A stretch of 64,000 nt of DNA from Bog-756 sp052326605 (GCA_052326605.1 JBKQMB010000079.1:1-64000), one strand, 5' to 3'; positions 25,434 through 36,265 are shown, counted from the stretch's first letter. Notes: generated by a model not told the origin, from the sequence alone. Numbers and translations are program-made.

Positions 25434-26132
25434 ATGCCCGGACCCGATCCCGACGTCTCCGACGACGACGTCACTCCACCGATGAGCGCCTGGCAACGGC
25501 TGCTCGCGGCGATCCGGCCTTCTGGGGGCAATCCGGAGAAGGTTCCCCTCGGCAGCCGTCTCAGCAGCGCGGTGCTGAAGCCGGCCGATGCCGACGCGGC
25601 ACCCGACGCCGGCCCGACCACCGTGGCCGAGCTGGAGGAGGCGGTCAAACACGCCGACGACAAGGAACGCCTGGTCGGCCTCATAGCGGCGCCCCTCGCC
25701 GGCATGATCGGGCTGCTGGTGACCGGCAACCTGATGGCCAACGATCCCAAGGCCCTGCTGGCCAACGGTCAGGCCAACACACTGCACGTGAACCCGTCGC
25801 TCTACCTCGAGCTCGGCGGGGTGGCCCTGGCCCTGGCCGTCGCCATGCTGGTGACGGCGTGGTATCGCAAGCGCCTCTACCTCGGCATCGTCATGGCCCT
25901 GTACGGGCTGTCCATCTTCAATCTCCACTTCTGGGGATTCGGGGTGCCGTTCATCCTGGCAGGCGCATGGTTCCTCGTCCGCGCCTACCGCCTGCAGACG
26001 AAGCTCAAACTGGCCAAGGAGGCCGGCCCGACGACCGGTCGGCCCCAGGCCAACAAGCGATACACGCCGCCCACCGCGCCACCCGGAAAGGCGCCGAAGG
26101 CCAAGCCCGGCGACGAGCGCAAGGCCGGCTGA
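25434..26132 (+). CDS. Membrane protein of unknown function
   Basis: 232 residues starting MPGPDPDVSDDDVTPP. A soluble, Asp/Pro-rich N-terminus of ~75 residues precedes an acidic helix (VAELEEAVKHADDKERLVG). Four hydrophobic helices follow: GLIAAPLAGMIGLLVTGNLM, YLELGGVALALAVAMLV, LYLGIVMALYGLSIFNL and FWGFGVPFILAGAWFLV. The C-terminus is basic and Pro/Lys-rich (TGRPQANKRYTPPTAPPGKA). I have seen the helix pattern with N-D-P-K-A in actinobacterial hypothetical proteins, but no function is known. It precedes the ammonium transporter module, separated by a 384-nt gap. Confidence 0.7.
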   Translation: MPGPDPDVSDDDVTPPMSAWQRLLAAIRPSGGNPEKVPLGSRLSSAVLKPADADAAPDAGPTTVAELEEAVKHADDKERLVGLIAAPLAGMIGLLVTGNLMANDPKALLANGQANTLHVNPSLYLELGGVALALAVAMLVTAWYRKRLYLGIVMALYGLSIFNLHFWGFGVPFILAGAWFLVRAYRLQTKLKLAKEAGPTTGRPQANKRYTPPTAPPGKAPKAKPGDERKAG

Positions 26133-26516
26133 CCCCCGCCTCCGGCGTGCGGGTGCCTGCCGTCCCCACCGACGGCGGACCTGCTGCGACGGAGCGCCGC
26201 CCCCATAGGGCGTAGAGGGCGTCGAGCGGGCGCCGCCCGATGCGGCGCCGCCCGGTGCCGTCCGACGCCTGCGGCAAGGCGTCCGAGAAGCCCACCCGAC
26301 CGACCCGGGGCGGCGCTCCGCCCCTCCCACCAGCGGATACGTGTCAGTTCACGCATTGGTAACACGGGCGTGACCGTGCCGAAATCCCCACGCTGCATTG
26401 TTTGCGGCGGCAGAGCGAATCTGTCCGCCTGGCCTTGGTCCACCGGTTCCGTCACGTGTCCGGGGGCCCCGGGAAGCAGTCAGCTCACGAGGCATCTCAG
26501 GAGAGGAGCACCAAAC
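26133..26516. other. 384-nt intergenic region before amt
   Basis: The left two thirds hold short GC-rich hairpins, the clearest being GGGGCGG-CGCT-CCGCCCC at 26308-26325, which could act as a terminator for the membrane-protein gene but lacks a T-run. The right third carries the GlnR-like array (26348-26385) and the ribosome site AGGAGAGGAG for amt. No coding frame of quality was seen. Confidence 0.4.
26348..26385 (+). promoter_or_regulatory. GlnR-like four-half-site operator upstream of amt-glnB
   Basis: Four five-base boxes occur in strict 11-nt register: TTCAC (26348), GTAAC (26359), GTGAC (26370) and GAAAT (26381), each separated by exactly 6 nt. The last pair, GTGAC-N6-GAAAT, fits the actinobacterial GlnR box GTnAC-N6-GaAAc closely. 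Its place 130-170 nt upstream of an ammonium transporter and PII gene is where GlnR activates in Streptomyces and Mycobacterium. The regulator gene is not in the window. Confidence 0.6.
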
Positions 26517-28082
26517 GTGCTAGCCGCAGTAACGCAAGTTCCGTATCCCAGTTGGCTCAACACAGGCGACAACACCTGGCAGTTAGTGGCCGCCACGTTC
26601 GTCGGCCTGATGAGCCTTCCCGCCCTGGCGGTGCTCTATGCATCGCTCGTCCAGAAGAAGTGGGCGGTCAACGTGGTCGCGATGATGTTCGCCGGCTTCT
26701 CGTTGGTGATGATCGCCTGGTTCCTGTGGTCCTACAAGATGGGATTCGGTGCCAACTCGTTCGGAGGTGGGGTCAAGAACGGCGTGCCGACCCAACTGAC
26801 CGGCGTGGGTGGGTGGACACACTTCATCGACAACTTCGTCGGCAAACCGGGGAGCATCACCTCCAGTGCGGGTGAACAGGGCCAGGCGGTCTCTGCGGCC
26901 AACACCGTCATCCCCTTCCACTTCCCCACGTCTACGCTGGCCTACTTCCAGTTCGTCTTCGCCGCTATCACGCCGCTCCTCTTCATGGGCAGCGTGCTGG
27001 GCCGGATCAAGTTCAGCGCCTGGTGCCTGCTGGTGCCGCTGTGGTCGACCTGCGTCTACAGCGTCGACGCTTTCCTGCTCTGGGGCGGCGGCTACTTCGC
27101 CCAGGAGGGCGCGCTCGACTTCTCCGGTGGCTATGTGATCCACATGTCCGCCGGTGTCTCGGGGTTCGTGGCCGCCTGGGTCCTCGGGCCCCGACTCCTA
27201 CGGGACAGACAGCACGCCATCCCCAACAACCTGGTGATGGCCGCGGTAGGTGCCGGCATCCTGTGGCTCGGCTGGAACGGCTTCAACGGCGGTGACCCGT
27301 ACTACGCCGGGGCCGACGCCGCCGCCGCCGTGGTCAACACCAACCTCGCCACCGCGGCCGGCGTGCTGACCTGGATCGCCCTGGACGCCTGGCTGTCCAA
27401 GGAGAAGAAGCCCACCTTCCTGGGTGGCGTGAACGGCATGATCTGCGGGCTGGTGGGGATCACACCCTGTGCCGGCTGGGTCAACGGCCAGGGCGCCATC
27501 GCCATCGGGGTGATCTGCTGCGCCGTCGTCTGGGTGGCCTGGAACTTCCTCTCCAAGGTACGGCCCTTCTCGAAGGTGGACGACGCCCTCGGGGTCGTCT
27601 ACACCCACGGCATCGCCGGCCTCTTCGGCGGGATGCTCCTCGGCCTCTTCGGTGACCCGAACATGCTGGAGTACGGCTGCGGCCGCCTGGACCCCAGCAA
27701 CCAGGTCGTCGCCACCACCCAACAGACCTACATCACGGCCACCGCCCACTGCACACCCTTTTCGGTGAACGGCCTGATCTACACCGGCTCGGCCCACCAG
27801 CTGTGGGAACAGTTCCGGGCTGCCGTGTGGGTCATCTTCTGGTCGGCGCTGGTCACGTTCATCCTGATGAAGCTCATCGGGCTGGTCCTCCGGGGTGCCC
27901 GCTACAAGGACGAGGTCCTCGAGGTAGGTGACCTCGCCATCCACGGCGAGGAGGCATTCCCGGAGGCGACACTGGCCGAGCGGGTCGGGGCCTTCTCCAT
28001 GGCCGGCGACTCCGTATCCTCGTCCTCGAGGAGACCGGATGAACCGCTACCGCCCAACGAGCCCGGCGAGCCCGGCAGCTGA
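26517..28082 (+). CDS. amtB: Ammonium transporter (Amt/AmtB)
   Basis: 521 residues from GTG 26517. The eleven-helix Amt fold is evident: GDNTWQLVAATFVGLMSLPALAVLYASLVQKK at the start (Gln/Thr and phenylalanine-gate region), WCLLVPLWSTCVYS, GALDFSGGYVIHMSAGVSGFVAAWVLGPRL (first pore His in V-I-H-M-S-A-G), LWLGWNGFNGG, GLVGITPCAGWV and GVVYTHGIAGLFGGMLLGLF (second pore His). The cytoplasmic tail after helix 11 (ARYKDEVLEVGDLAIHGEEAFPE) is the conserved PII-interacting region, extended by a Ser/Pro-rich tail. It imports ammonium under nitrogen limitation. glnB follows after 33 nt. Confidence 0.93.
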   Translation: MLAAVTQVPYPSWLNTGDNTWQLVAATFVGLMSLPALAVLYASLVQKKWAVNVVAMMFAGFSLVMIAWFLWSYKMGFGANSFGGGVKNGVPTQLTGVGGWTHFIDNFVGKPGSITSSAGEQGQAVSAANTVIPFHFPTSTLAYFQFVFAAITPLLFMGSVLGRIKFSAWCLLVPLWSTCVYSVDAFLLWGGGYFAQEGALDFSGGYVIHMSAGVSGFVAAWVLGPRLLRDRQHAIPNNLVMAAVGAGILWLGWNGFNGGDPYYAGADAAAAVVNTNLATAAGVLTWIALDAWLSKEKKPTFLGGVNGMICGLVGITPCAGWVNGQGAIAIGVICCAVVWVAWNFLSKVRPFSKVDDALGVVYTHGIAGLFGGMLLGLFGDPNMLEYGCGRLDPSNQVVATTQQTYITATAHCTPFSVNGLIYTGSAHQLWEQFRAAVWVIFWSALVTFILMKLIGLVLRGARYKDEVLEVGDLAIHGEEAFPEATLAERVGAFSMAGDSVSSSSRRPDEPLPPNEPGEPGS

Positions 28083-28115
28083 CGGCACAACTACGAGAAC
28101 AAGGAGAAAACCACA

Positions 28116-28454
28116 ATGAAACTGATCGTAGCGGTGTTGAAGCCGTTCAAACTCGACGATGTGAAGGAGGGTCTGAAGGCCCTCGGGATCCACGGCCTGA
28201 CCCTGACCGAGGCCCAGGGCTTCGGTCGCCAGAGAGGCCACACCGAGGTCTACCGGGGAGCCGAGTACGAGGTCGAGTTCGTGCCGAAGATCCGGCTCGA
28301 GGTCCTCGTCGACGACTCCCGGGTGGAGGAGGTGGCCTCCGCCATCGTCGAAACCGCCGGCACCGGCAAGATCGGTGACGGGAAGGTCTGGATCCTCCCG
28401 GTGGAGGAGGTCATCCGGGTGCGCACCGGCGAACGGGGTACCGAAGCCCTCTGA
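28116..28454 (+). CDS. glnB: PII nitrogen-regulatory protein
   Basis: 112 residues of the GlnB/GlnK family: MKLIVAVLKPFKLDDVKEGL at the start, T-loop GRQRGHTEVYRGAEYEVEFVPK carrying the modifiable tyrosine (in R-G-A-E-Y), B-loop IVETAGTGKIGDGKVWI, and C-terminal VRTGERGTEAL. It senses ATP/ADP and 2-oxoglutarate and blocks the adjacent Amt pore when nitrogen is sufficient. AGGAG lies about 10 nt before ATG 28116. Adjacency to amt makes GlnK the likelier functional name. In actinobacteria the T-loop tyrosine is adenylylated by GlnD, which is not seen here. Confidence 0.93.
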   Translation: MKLIVAVLKPFKLDDVKEGLKALGIHGLTLTEAQGFGRQRGHTEVYRGAEYEVEFVPKIRLEVLVDDSRVEEVASAIVETAGTGKIGDGKVWILPVEEVIRVRTGERGTEAL

Positions 28455-28479
28455 CGCCGGTCCGTCCACATCATGAGAC

Positions 28480-28516
28480 GGCGAAGGGTCGGTCCGGCGA
28501 GGACCGGCCTTTCGCC
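28480..28516. terminator. Strong bidirectional hairpin between glnB and gpmA
   Basis: GGCGAAGG (28480-28487) pairs with CCTTTCGCC (28508-28516, one bulged base), and the inner CGGTCC (28490-28495) pairs with GGACCG (28501-28506) around loop GGCGA, giving a stem of about 14-15 pairs. It lies between convergent genes, so it can end both transcripts. A poly-T tract is missing, as is usual in high-GC actinobacteria. Confidence 0.55.
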
Positions 28517-28527
28517 GCGCCCGGGGG

Positions 28528-29283
28528 CTAGCCGGCCTGGCGGCTGACCGCCTCGGCGGCGGACCGGGCCGCCTCGGGGTCGCCCAAGTACCCGCTCGAG
28601 ACCACCGACAGGTCGTCGGCCAGGTGGTAACGGAAGGGGATGCCGGTCGGGACCTCGAGGTCGACGATGGCGTCGTCGCCGATGCTCTCGATGTGCTTGC
28701 GCAGCCCGCGCAGGCTGTTGCCGTGGGCCACCACCAGGACGGTGCCGTTCCTCGGCCCTTCGGCCAGCAGGTCGGGGACGATGGCGTCCTCCCAGTAGGG
28801 GATGACCCGGGCCACCACGTCGGCCAGGCACTCGGTGAGTGGCAGGGCGTCGGCCGGGACGTCCCGGTAGCGGGGGTCGCCGGCTGGATCGTGCTCGTGG
28901 CCCCGCTCCAGGGCCGGCGGCGGAGTGGCATAGCTGCGGCGCCACAGCTTGACCTGCGCGTCTCCGAACTCGGCGGCGGTCTCCTTCTTGTTGCGGCCCT
29001 GCAGGGCGCCGTAATGGCGCTCGTTGAGGCGCCAGTGGCGGCGCACCGGCAGCCAACCCCTCCCCACCTCGGCCAGCGTCAGCTCGGCGGTGCGGATGGC
29101 CCGGGTCAGGGCGGAGGTGTGGAGGACCCGTAGGTCGAGTCCCTCTTCGTCGGCGAGGAGCCGGCCCGATGCCCGCGCCTCGGTCTCGCCCAACTCGGTG
29201 AGGCCGACGTCGTACCACCCGGTGAACAGGTTCTCGGCGTTCCACAGCGACTGACCGTGACGGAGCAGTACCAGTTGGGGCAT
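28528..29283 (-). CDS. gpmA: 2,3-bisphosphoglycerate-dependent phosphoglycerate mutase
   Basis: 251 residues with every dPGM signature: LVLLRHGQSLWNAENLFTGWYDVGLTELG (catalytic His in R-H-G), LHTSALTRAIRTAE, RRHWRLNERHYGALQGRNK and VLVVAHGNSLRGLRKHIE (second His). It interconverts 3- and 2-phosphoglycerate in glycolysis. It converges with glnB on a shared hairpin and diverges from the heat-shock operon. Start ATG 29283 is leaderless. Confidence 0.95.
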   Translation of the reverse strand: MPQLVLLRHGQSLWNAENLFTGWYDVGLTELGETEARASGRLLADEEGLDLRVLHTSALTRAIRTAELTLAEVGRGWLPVRRHWRLNERHYGALQGRNKKETAAEFGDAQVKLWRRSYATPPPALERGHEHDPAGDPRYRDVPADALPLTECLADVVARVIPYWEDAIVPDLLAEGPRNGTVLVVAHGNSLRGLRKHIESIGDDAIVDLEVPTGIPFRYHLADDLSVVSSGYLGDPEAARSAAEAVSRQAG

Positions 29284-29295
29284 GGTCCGAGCGTA
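29284..29295 (-). promoter_or_regulatory. Leaderless promoter of gpmA, -10 TACGCT
   Basis: Minus-strand TACGCT (29295-29290), 6 nt, ATG 29283; the same hexamer serves purL at 45515. Confidence 0.5.
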
Positions 29296-29319
29296 TCCCG
29301 ACCCCCCACTGCGGGATCT

Positions 29320-29537
29320 GACTAAGAATTGTGAAAAAACCTATATACATGACACTCAAGTTTGTTATCATTGGGCCCGGAAGCAAAGAGGCACAGAGCA
29401 GGAGCAGGGTGGGCGTCGGCCAGGGGCCGGCACCGGCAGCGGCCGAGCCTGGGCAGCAGCGACCACCGTCGGATCAACAGACACAGTCGGAAACAACAAG
29501 AAGAGGCCCTCAGCGGGCACGCACAGGAGGCAGCAAG
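29320..29537 (+). promoter_or_regulatory. dnaK promoter/leader with partial HspR (HAIR) site
   Basis: 29320-29372 is an AT-rich island in otherwise GC-rich sequence. It contains ACTCAAG (29354-29360), an exact half of the HspR inverted repeat CTTGAGT-N7-ACTCAAG; the other half is degenerate (about 3 of 7 bases). TATCAT (29366-29371) is a possible -10. A leader of ~160 nt follows to the AGGAGG before dnaK. With hspR in the same operon, autorepression is the likely control. Confidence 0.45.
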
Positions 29538-31370
29538 ATGGCCAAGGCCGTAGGAATCGACCTCGGGACCACCAACTCGGTGGTGGCAGTGTTGGAGGCC
29601 GGCGAGCCGGTCGTCATCCCCAACGCGGAGGGCGGGCGGACCACCCCGTCGGTGGTGGGGTTCGCCAAGTCAGGTGAGGTACTCGTCGGGGAGGTGGCCA
29701 AGCGCCAGGCCATCACCAACCCCGACCGGACCATCCGTTCGGTCAAGCGCCACATGGGCACGTCCTGGAACGTCGACATCGACGGCAAGGACTACACGGC
29801 CCAGGAGATCTCGGCGCGCATCCTCGGAAAGCTGAAGCGGGACGCCGAGGCGTTCCTCGGTGACACGGTGACCCAGGCGGTCATCACCGTCCCCGCCTAC
29901 TTCGACGACGCCCAGCGGACGGCAACCAAGGAGGCGGGCTCCATCGCGGGCCTCGAGGTGCTCCGCATCATCAACGAGCCGACCGCGGCCGCCCTGGCCT
30001 ACGGGCTCGACAAGGAAGGTGCCGAACAGACCGTCCTCGTGTTCGACCTCGGCGGTGGCACCTTCGATGTGTCGCTGCTCGAGATCGGTGACGGAGTGTT
30101 CGAGGTCAAGTCGACCTCGGGCAACCCCAAGCTCGGCGGTGACGACTGGGACCAGCGGATCATCGACTGGTTGGTCAAGACGTTCAAGGACACCGAGGGC
30201 GTCGACCTGTCCACGGACAAGATGGCCACCCAGCGCCTGCAGGAGGCCGCGGAGAAGGCGAAGATCGAACTGTCCTCGGTCCAGGAGACCCAGATCAACC
30301 TGCCCTTCATCACCGCCACCTCCGAGGGTCCCAAGCACCTCGACGTCAAGCTCACCCGGGCCAAGTTCAACGAGCTGACCGCCGATCTGGTGGAGTCCTG
30401 CAAGGGTCCCTTCGACCAGGCCATCGCCGACTCGGGACTCACCAAGTCCGACATCGACCACGTGATCCTCGTCGGGGGGTCCACCCGCATCCCCGCGGTG
30501 CAGGAGCTGGTCCAGTCGCTGACCGGCAAGGAGGCCCACAAGGGTGTCAACCCGGACGAAGTGGTGGCCGTCGGTGCCGCCGTGCAGGCCGGCGTCCTGA
30601 AGGGCGAGGTCAAGGACGTCCTCCTGCTCGACGTGACGCCCCTGTCGCTGGGCATCGAGACCAAGGGCAATGTGATGCACCGCCTCATCGAGCGGAACAC
30701 CACCATCCCGACCAAGCGCAGCGAGGTGTTCACCACAGCCGACGACAACCAGCCATCGGTGGAGGTTCACGTGCTCCAGGGTGAGCGGGAGATGGCGATG
30801 TACAACAAGACCCTGGGCAAGTTCCAGCTGGTCGATCTGCCGCCCGCCCCCCGGGGTGTGCCCCAGATCGAGGTCGTCTTCGACATCGACGCCAACGGGA
30901 TCGTGCACGTCTCCGCCAAGGACCGGGCCACCGGCAAGGAGCAGTCGATGACCATCACCGGCCAGTCGTCTCTGGCCAAGGACGACATCGAGCGCATGGT
31001 CAAGGACGCCGAGGCCCACGCCGAGGACGACCGCCGGCGCAAGGAGGAGGCGGAGACCCGCAACAACGCAGACACCCTCGTCTACCAGACCGAGAAGCTC
31101 CTGAAGGACCAGGGCGAGAAGTTCCAGGGCGACGAGAAGGAGAAGGTGGAGTCTGCGCTGACCGGCCTCAAGGAGGCCCTGGCCGGCTCCGACGTCGAGG
31201 CCATCAAGACCTCGACCGAGACGTTGCTCAGCGCAAGCCAGTCGTTCAGCCAGCGCCTCTACGAGGAGGCGGCCAAGGCCGAGTCCGCCGCCCCCGGTGG
31301 CCAGGTCGATGCCGAGGAGTCGTCCGACGACGAGGTCGTCGACGCCGAGATCGTCGACGAAAAGGGCTGA
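29538..31370 (+). CDS. dnaK: Hsp70 chaperone DnaK
   Basis: 610 residues starting MAKAVGIDLGTTNSVV from ATG 29538 (AGGAGG 7 nt upstream). ATPase motifs are intact: IDLGTTNS, VPAYFDDAQRTATKEAG, RIINEPTAAALAYG, VFDLGGGTFDVS and LVGGSTRIPAVQ. The linker DVLLLDVTPLSLGIET and substrate domain follow, then an acidic tail ending in D-E-E-like repeats (EESSDDEVVDAEIVDEKG). It folds nascent and stress-damaged proteins with GrpE and DnaJ encoded next. grpE starts 6 nt after the stop. Confidence 0.97.
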   Translation: MAKAVGIDLGTTNSVVAVLEAGEPVVIPNAEGGRTTPSVVGFAKSGEVLVGEVAKRQAITNPDRTIRSVKRHMGTSWNVDIDGKDYTAQEISARILGKLKRDAEAFLGDTVTQAVITVPAYFDDAQRTATKEAGSIAGLEVLRIINEPTAAALAYGLDKEGAEQTVLVFDLGGGTFDVSLLEIGDGVFEVKSTSGNPKLGGDDWDQRIIDWLVKTFKDTEGVDLSTDKMATQRLQEAAEKAKIELSSVQETQINLPFITATSEGPKHLDVKLTRAKFNELTADLVESCKGPFDQAIADSGLTKSDIDHVILVGGSTRIPAVQELVQSLTGKEAHKGVNPDEVVAVGAAVQAGVLKGEVKDVLLLDVTPLSLGIETKGNVMHRLIERNTTIPTKRSEVFTTADDNQPSVEVHVLQGEREMAMYNKTLGKFQLVDLPPAPRGVPQIEVVFDIDANGIVHVSAKDRATGKEQSMTITGQSSLAKDDIERMVKDAEAHAEDDRRRKEEAETRNNADTLVYQTEKLLKDQGEKFQGDEKEKVESALTGLKEALAGSDVEAIKTSTETLLSASQSFSQRLYEEAAKAESAAPGGQVDAEESSDDEVVDAEIVDEKG

Positions 31371-31376
31371 TCGCCG

Positions 31377-32126
31377 ATGAGTAGTGGCAACCAGCCACCC
31401 GCTGGCGGAGTGGAGTCGGGATCGGAGGCCGGAGCGGCCTCCGATCCCTGGTCGGCCCCAGGCCGGGAAGGAGCCGGCGGGGCGGACGGCCTCCTGGATG
31501 ACGACGAGGTCGCCGAGGGCGAGCTGGTGGACCACGTCACCACCGAGATCATCGACGGCACGGCGCCCGAGGTCGACCCGGTGGCCATCGCCCTGTCCGA
31601 ACGGGACGAGTACCTCGACGCGTTGCGTCGCCTGCAGGCCGACTTCGAGAACTACAAGAAGCGGGTGGCCAACCAGCAGGCCGACCAGGCGGCCCGGGCG
31701 GCACGGTCCCTGGTGGAGAGCCTGCTGCCGGTGCTCGACACACTCGACCTGGCCGCCGACCACCTCGGGGATGCCGAGTCGCCGGATGCCAAGGCACTGG
31801 TGGCCGCGTCGGGCCTGTTGCGCGGGGTGCTGGCCAAGGAGGGCCTCGAGCGCATCGAGCCGACCGGCGAGGTGTTCGACCCCAACACCCACGAGGCCGT
31901 CGGGCACCTCCCCGCCGAGGAGGCCGCCGGCACCGCCGACGCTACGGAGGACATGGCTGCCCCCACCACCGGGGCCGAGGGCGGGGACCTGTCGTCGCCC
32001 GGGCCCGAGCCCGTCACCGGCGACACGGCCGCGGCGGGCGAACTGGTGGTCGCCCAGGTCATGCGACCCGGGTACCGCTGGCGCGGATCGGTGCTGCGGC
32101 CGGCCATGGTGATGGTCCGCGGCTGA
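31377..32126 (+). CDS. grpE: Nucleotide exchange factor GrpE
   Basis: 249 residues. The N-terminus is acidic and disordered; the long helix runs through ALSERDEYLDALRRLQADFENYKKRVANQQ, followed by LVESLLPVLDTLDLAADHL. The beta domain begins GEVFDPNTHEAVGHLP and ends VMRPGYRWRGSVLRPAMVMV. Between these two the protein carries about 35 extra Ala/Glu/Thr/Pro-rich residues (TADATEDMAAPTTGAEGG and beyond) that most GrpE proteins lack. The insertion lies in a loop of the beta domain that contacts DnaK. Otherwise it should act normally as exchange factor. Confidence 0.93.
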   Translation: MSSGNQPPAGGVESGSEAGAASDPWSAPGREGAGGADGLLDDDEVAEGELVDHVTTEIIDGTAPEVDPVAIALSERDEYLDALRRLQADFENYKKRVANQQADQAARAARSLVESLLPVLDTLDLAADHLGDAESPDAKALVAASGLLRGVLAKEGLERIEPTGEVFDPNTHEAVGHLPAEEAAGTADATEDMAAPTTGAEGGDLSSPGPEPVTGDTAAAGELVVAQVMRPGYRWRGSVLRPAMVMVRG

Positions 32127-32142
32127 GCGGCCGCTTGGAGAG

Positions 32143-32166
32143 TGCCGGCGCGATGGAGCGCCGGCA
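32143..32166. repeat. Perfect 9-bp hairpin between grpE and dnaJ
   Basis: TGCCGGCGC (32143-32151) and GCGCCGGCA (32158-32166) are exact complements around a GATGGA loop. It stands in the 76-nt gap between two genes expected to be co-transcribed, so it may be an attenuator, a processing site or a weak terminator that lowers dnaJ expression. Confidence 0.5.
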
Positions 32167-32202
32167 GTAGATGGTGACGGGAAGGTAGAGGAACGGGACA
32201 CG

Positions 32203-33312
32203 GTGGCGCCGCAACGCGAATGGTTCGAGAAGGACTACTACAAGACCCTCGGCGTGCCGAGCTCGGCGACGGCCAAGGAGATCACCAGCGCCTACCGCAA
32301 GCTGGCCAAGAAGCACCACCCCGACACCAACCCCGGGGGGGAGGAGACCTTCAAGGAGATCACCGCGGCCTACGACGTCCTCGGTGACGCCGAGCGGCGC
32401 AAGGAGTACGACGAGGTCCGCACCATGGGCCCCGCGGCCGGTGCCGGCGGGTTCCCCGGCGGCTTCGGCGGAGGCGGCACCTACCGGGTCGAGGACATGG
32501 GCGACCTCGGTGACCTGTTCGGCGGACTGTTCGGCCGCGGCCGACGCGGGGGCGGCACGGCCGGGCCCCAACGGGGTACCGACGTCGAGGCCGAGCTGCA
32601 CCTCTCCTTCGAGGACGCCGTCAACGGGGTGACCACCTCGGTGAACGTCACCACCGATGCCCGGTGCCACACGTGCGCCGGGTCAGGATCGGCCCCGGGC
32701 ACCCGGCCTGCGGCCTGCCCGATGTGCGGGGGCACCGGATCGCTCCAGGACAACCAGGGCCTCTTCTCCCTCAGCCAGATCTGCCCGCAGTGCAGCGGCC
32801 GGGGCACCGTGGTCACCAACCCGTGCCCCACCTGTGGCGGCTCGGGTGTGGGGCACCGCAACCGCTCGGTGAAGGTGCGCATCCCGGCCGGCGTGGAGGC
32901 CGGCCAGCGCATCCGGGTCAAGGGAAGGGGGGCGGCAGGCCGCAACGGAGGGCCGAGCGGGGACCTCTACGTGGTGGTCCACGTGAGCCGCGACAAGGTG
33001 TTCGGGCGGCGCGGCCGGAACCTCGCCCTGACCGTGCCCGTCTCCTATGCCGAGGCCGCCCTGGGCACCACCCTCACCGTGCCCACCCTCACCGACCCGG
33101 TCACCCTGCGGGTGCCCGCCGGTACCCCGACGGGCCGGACCTTCCGGGTGAAGGGGCGGGGCGTCCCGGCCGGCAAGAAGAGCGCGACGGGTGACCTGCT
33201 GGTGACTGTCGAGGTGTCGGTGCCCGCCGTCCTGACCGATGACCAGCGCGCCGCGGTCGAGGCGCTGGCCAAGGTGATCGAGCCGCCGGCGCGTGACGCC
33301 CTGGGGGTGTGA
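32203..33312 (+). CDS. dnaJ: Hsp40 co-chaperone DnaJ
   Basis: 369 residues from GTG 32203. J domain: DYYKTLGVPSSATAKEITSAYRKLAKKHHPD with the H-P-D triad. A Gly-rich segment (GGFPGGFGGGG) follows, then four zinc repeats CHTCAGSG, CPMCGGTG, CPQCSGRG and CPTCGGSG, and the C-terminal substrate domains (GRNLALTVPVSYAEAALGTTLTVPTL). It is a type I Hsp40 that delivers clients to DnaK and stimulates its ATPase. hspR begins 1 nt after its stop. Confidence 0.95.
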   Translation: MAPQREWFEKDYYKTLGVPSSATAKEITSAYRKLAKKHHPDTNPGGEETFKEITAAYDVLGDAERRKEYDEVRTMGPAAGAGGFPGGFGGGGTYRVEDMGDLGDLFGGLFGRGRRGGGTAGPQRGTDVEAELHLSFEDAVNGVTTSVNVTTDARCHTCAGSGSAPGTRPAACPMCGGTGSLQDNQGLFSLSQICPQCSGRGTVVTNPCPTCGGSGVGHRNRSVKVRIPAGVEAGQRIRVKGRGAAGRNGGPSGDLYVVVHVSRDKVFGRRGRNLALTVPVSYAEAALGTTLTVPTLTDPVTLRVPAGTPTGRTFRVKGRGVPAGKKSATGDLLVTVEVSVPAVLTDDQRAAVEALAKVIEPPARDALGV

Positions 33313-33313
33313 G

Positions 33314-33700
33314 ATGGGCAACGCCCGCGAAACGCGAGCCGTCTATGTGATCTCGGTGGCTGCCGAGCTGACCGGCGTGCACCCGCAGACCCTTCGGGTC
33401 TACGAGCGCAAGGGCCTCCTCGACCCCAGCCGCACGAGCGGGGGCAGCCGGCGTTTCAGTGAGGAGGACCTCGACCGGCTCCGCCACATCCAGAGCCTCA
33501 CCACCGCCGGCCTGAATCTCGAGGGGGCGCGCCGTGTGATGGAGCTGGAGGACGAGGTGGCCCGCCTCGAAGAGGAGCTGGCTGCCACCCGGGCCGCGGC
33601 CCGGGAGGCCGTGGCGGTCACCCACCGCCAGTACCGACGCGAGTTGGTTCCCCTCGGGCAACACCTGGTGCCGACCCGGCCGGCCCGGCACACCGCGTAA
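33314..33700 (+). CDS. hspR: MerR-family heat-shock repressor HspR
   Basis: 128 residues from ATG 33314. MerR helix-turn-helix: VISVAAELTGVHPQTLRVYERKGLLDPSRTSGGSRRFSEEDLDRLRHIQ, the form typical of HspR (V-H-P-Q-T-L-R-x-Y-E-R). A coiled coil follows (VMELEDEVARLEEELAATRAAAREAV). HspR binds HAIR repeats upstream of dnaK and clpB with DnaK as co-repressor. Its place as fourth gene of the operon matches Streptomyces and Mycobacterium. clpB follows after 17 nt. Confidence 0.93.
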   Translation: MGNARETRAVYVISVAAELTGVHPQTLRVYERKGLLDPSRTSGGSRRFSEEDLDRLRHIQSLTTAGLNLEGARRVMELEDEVARLEEELAATRAAAREAVAVTHRQYRRELVPLGQHLVPTRPARHTA

Positions 33701-33717
33701 GGATCAGGAGGACGCAT

Positions 33718-36210
<2,493 letters not shown>

Positions 36211-36213
36211 GTC

Positions 36214-36236
36214 GCTCCGGGCGCGCGTGCCCGAGC
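36214..36236 (+). terminator. Hairpin after clpB
   Basis: GCTCCGGGC (36214-36222) pairs with GCCCGAGC (36229-36236) with one bulge. It is 3 nt past the clpB stop and a candidate end for the heat-shock transcript. No T-run. Confidence 0.35.
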
Positions 36237-36265
36237 GGCCGTTGACCGCCGTGCGCCGAACGTGG

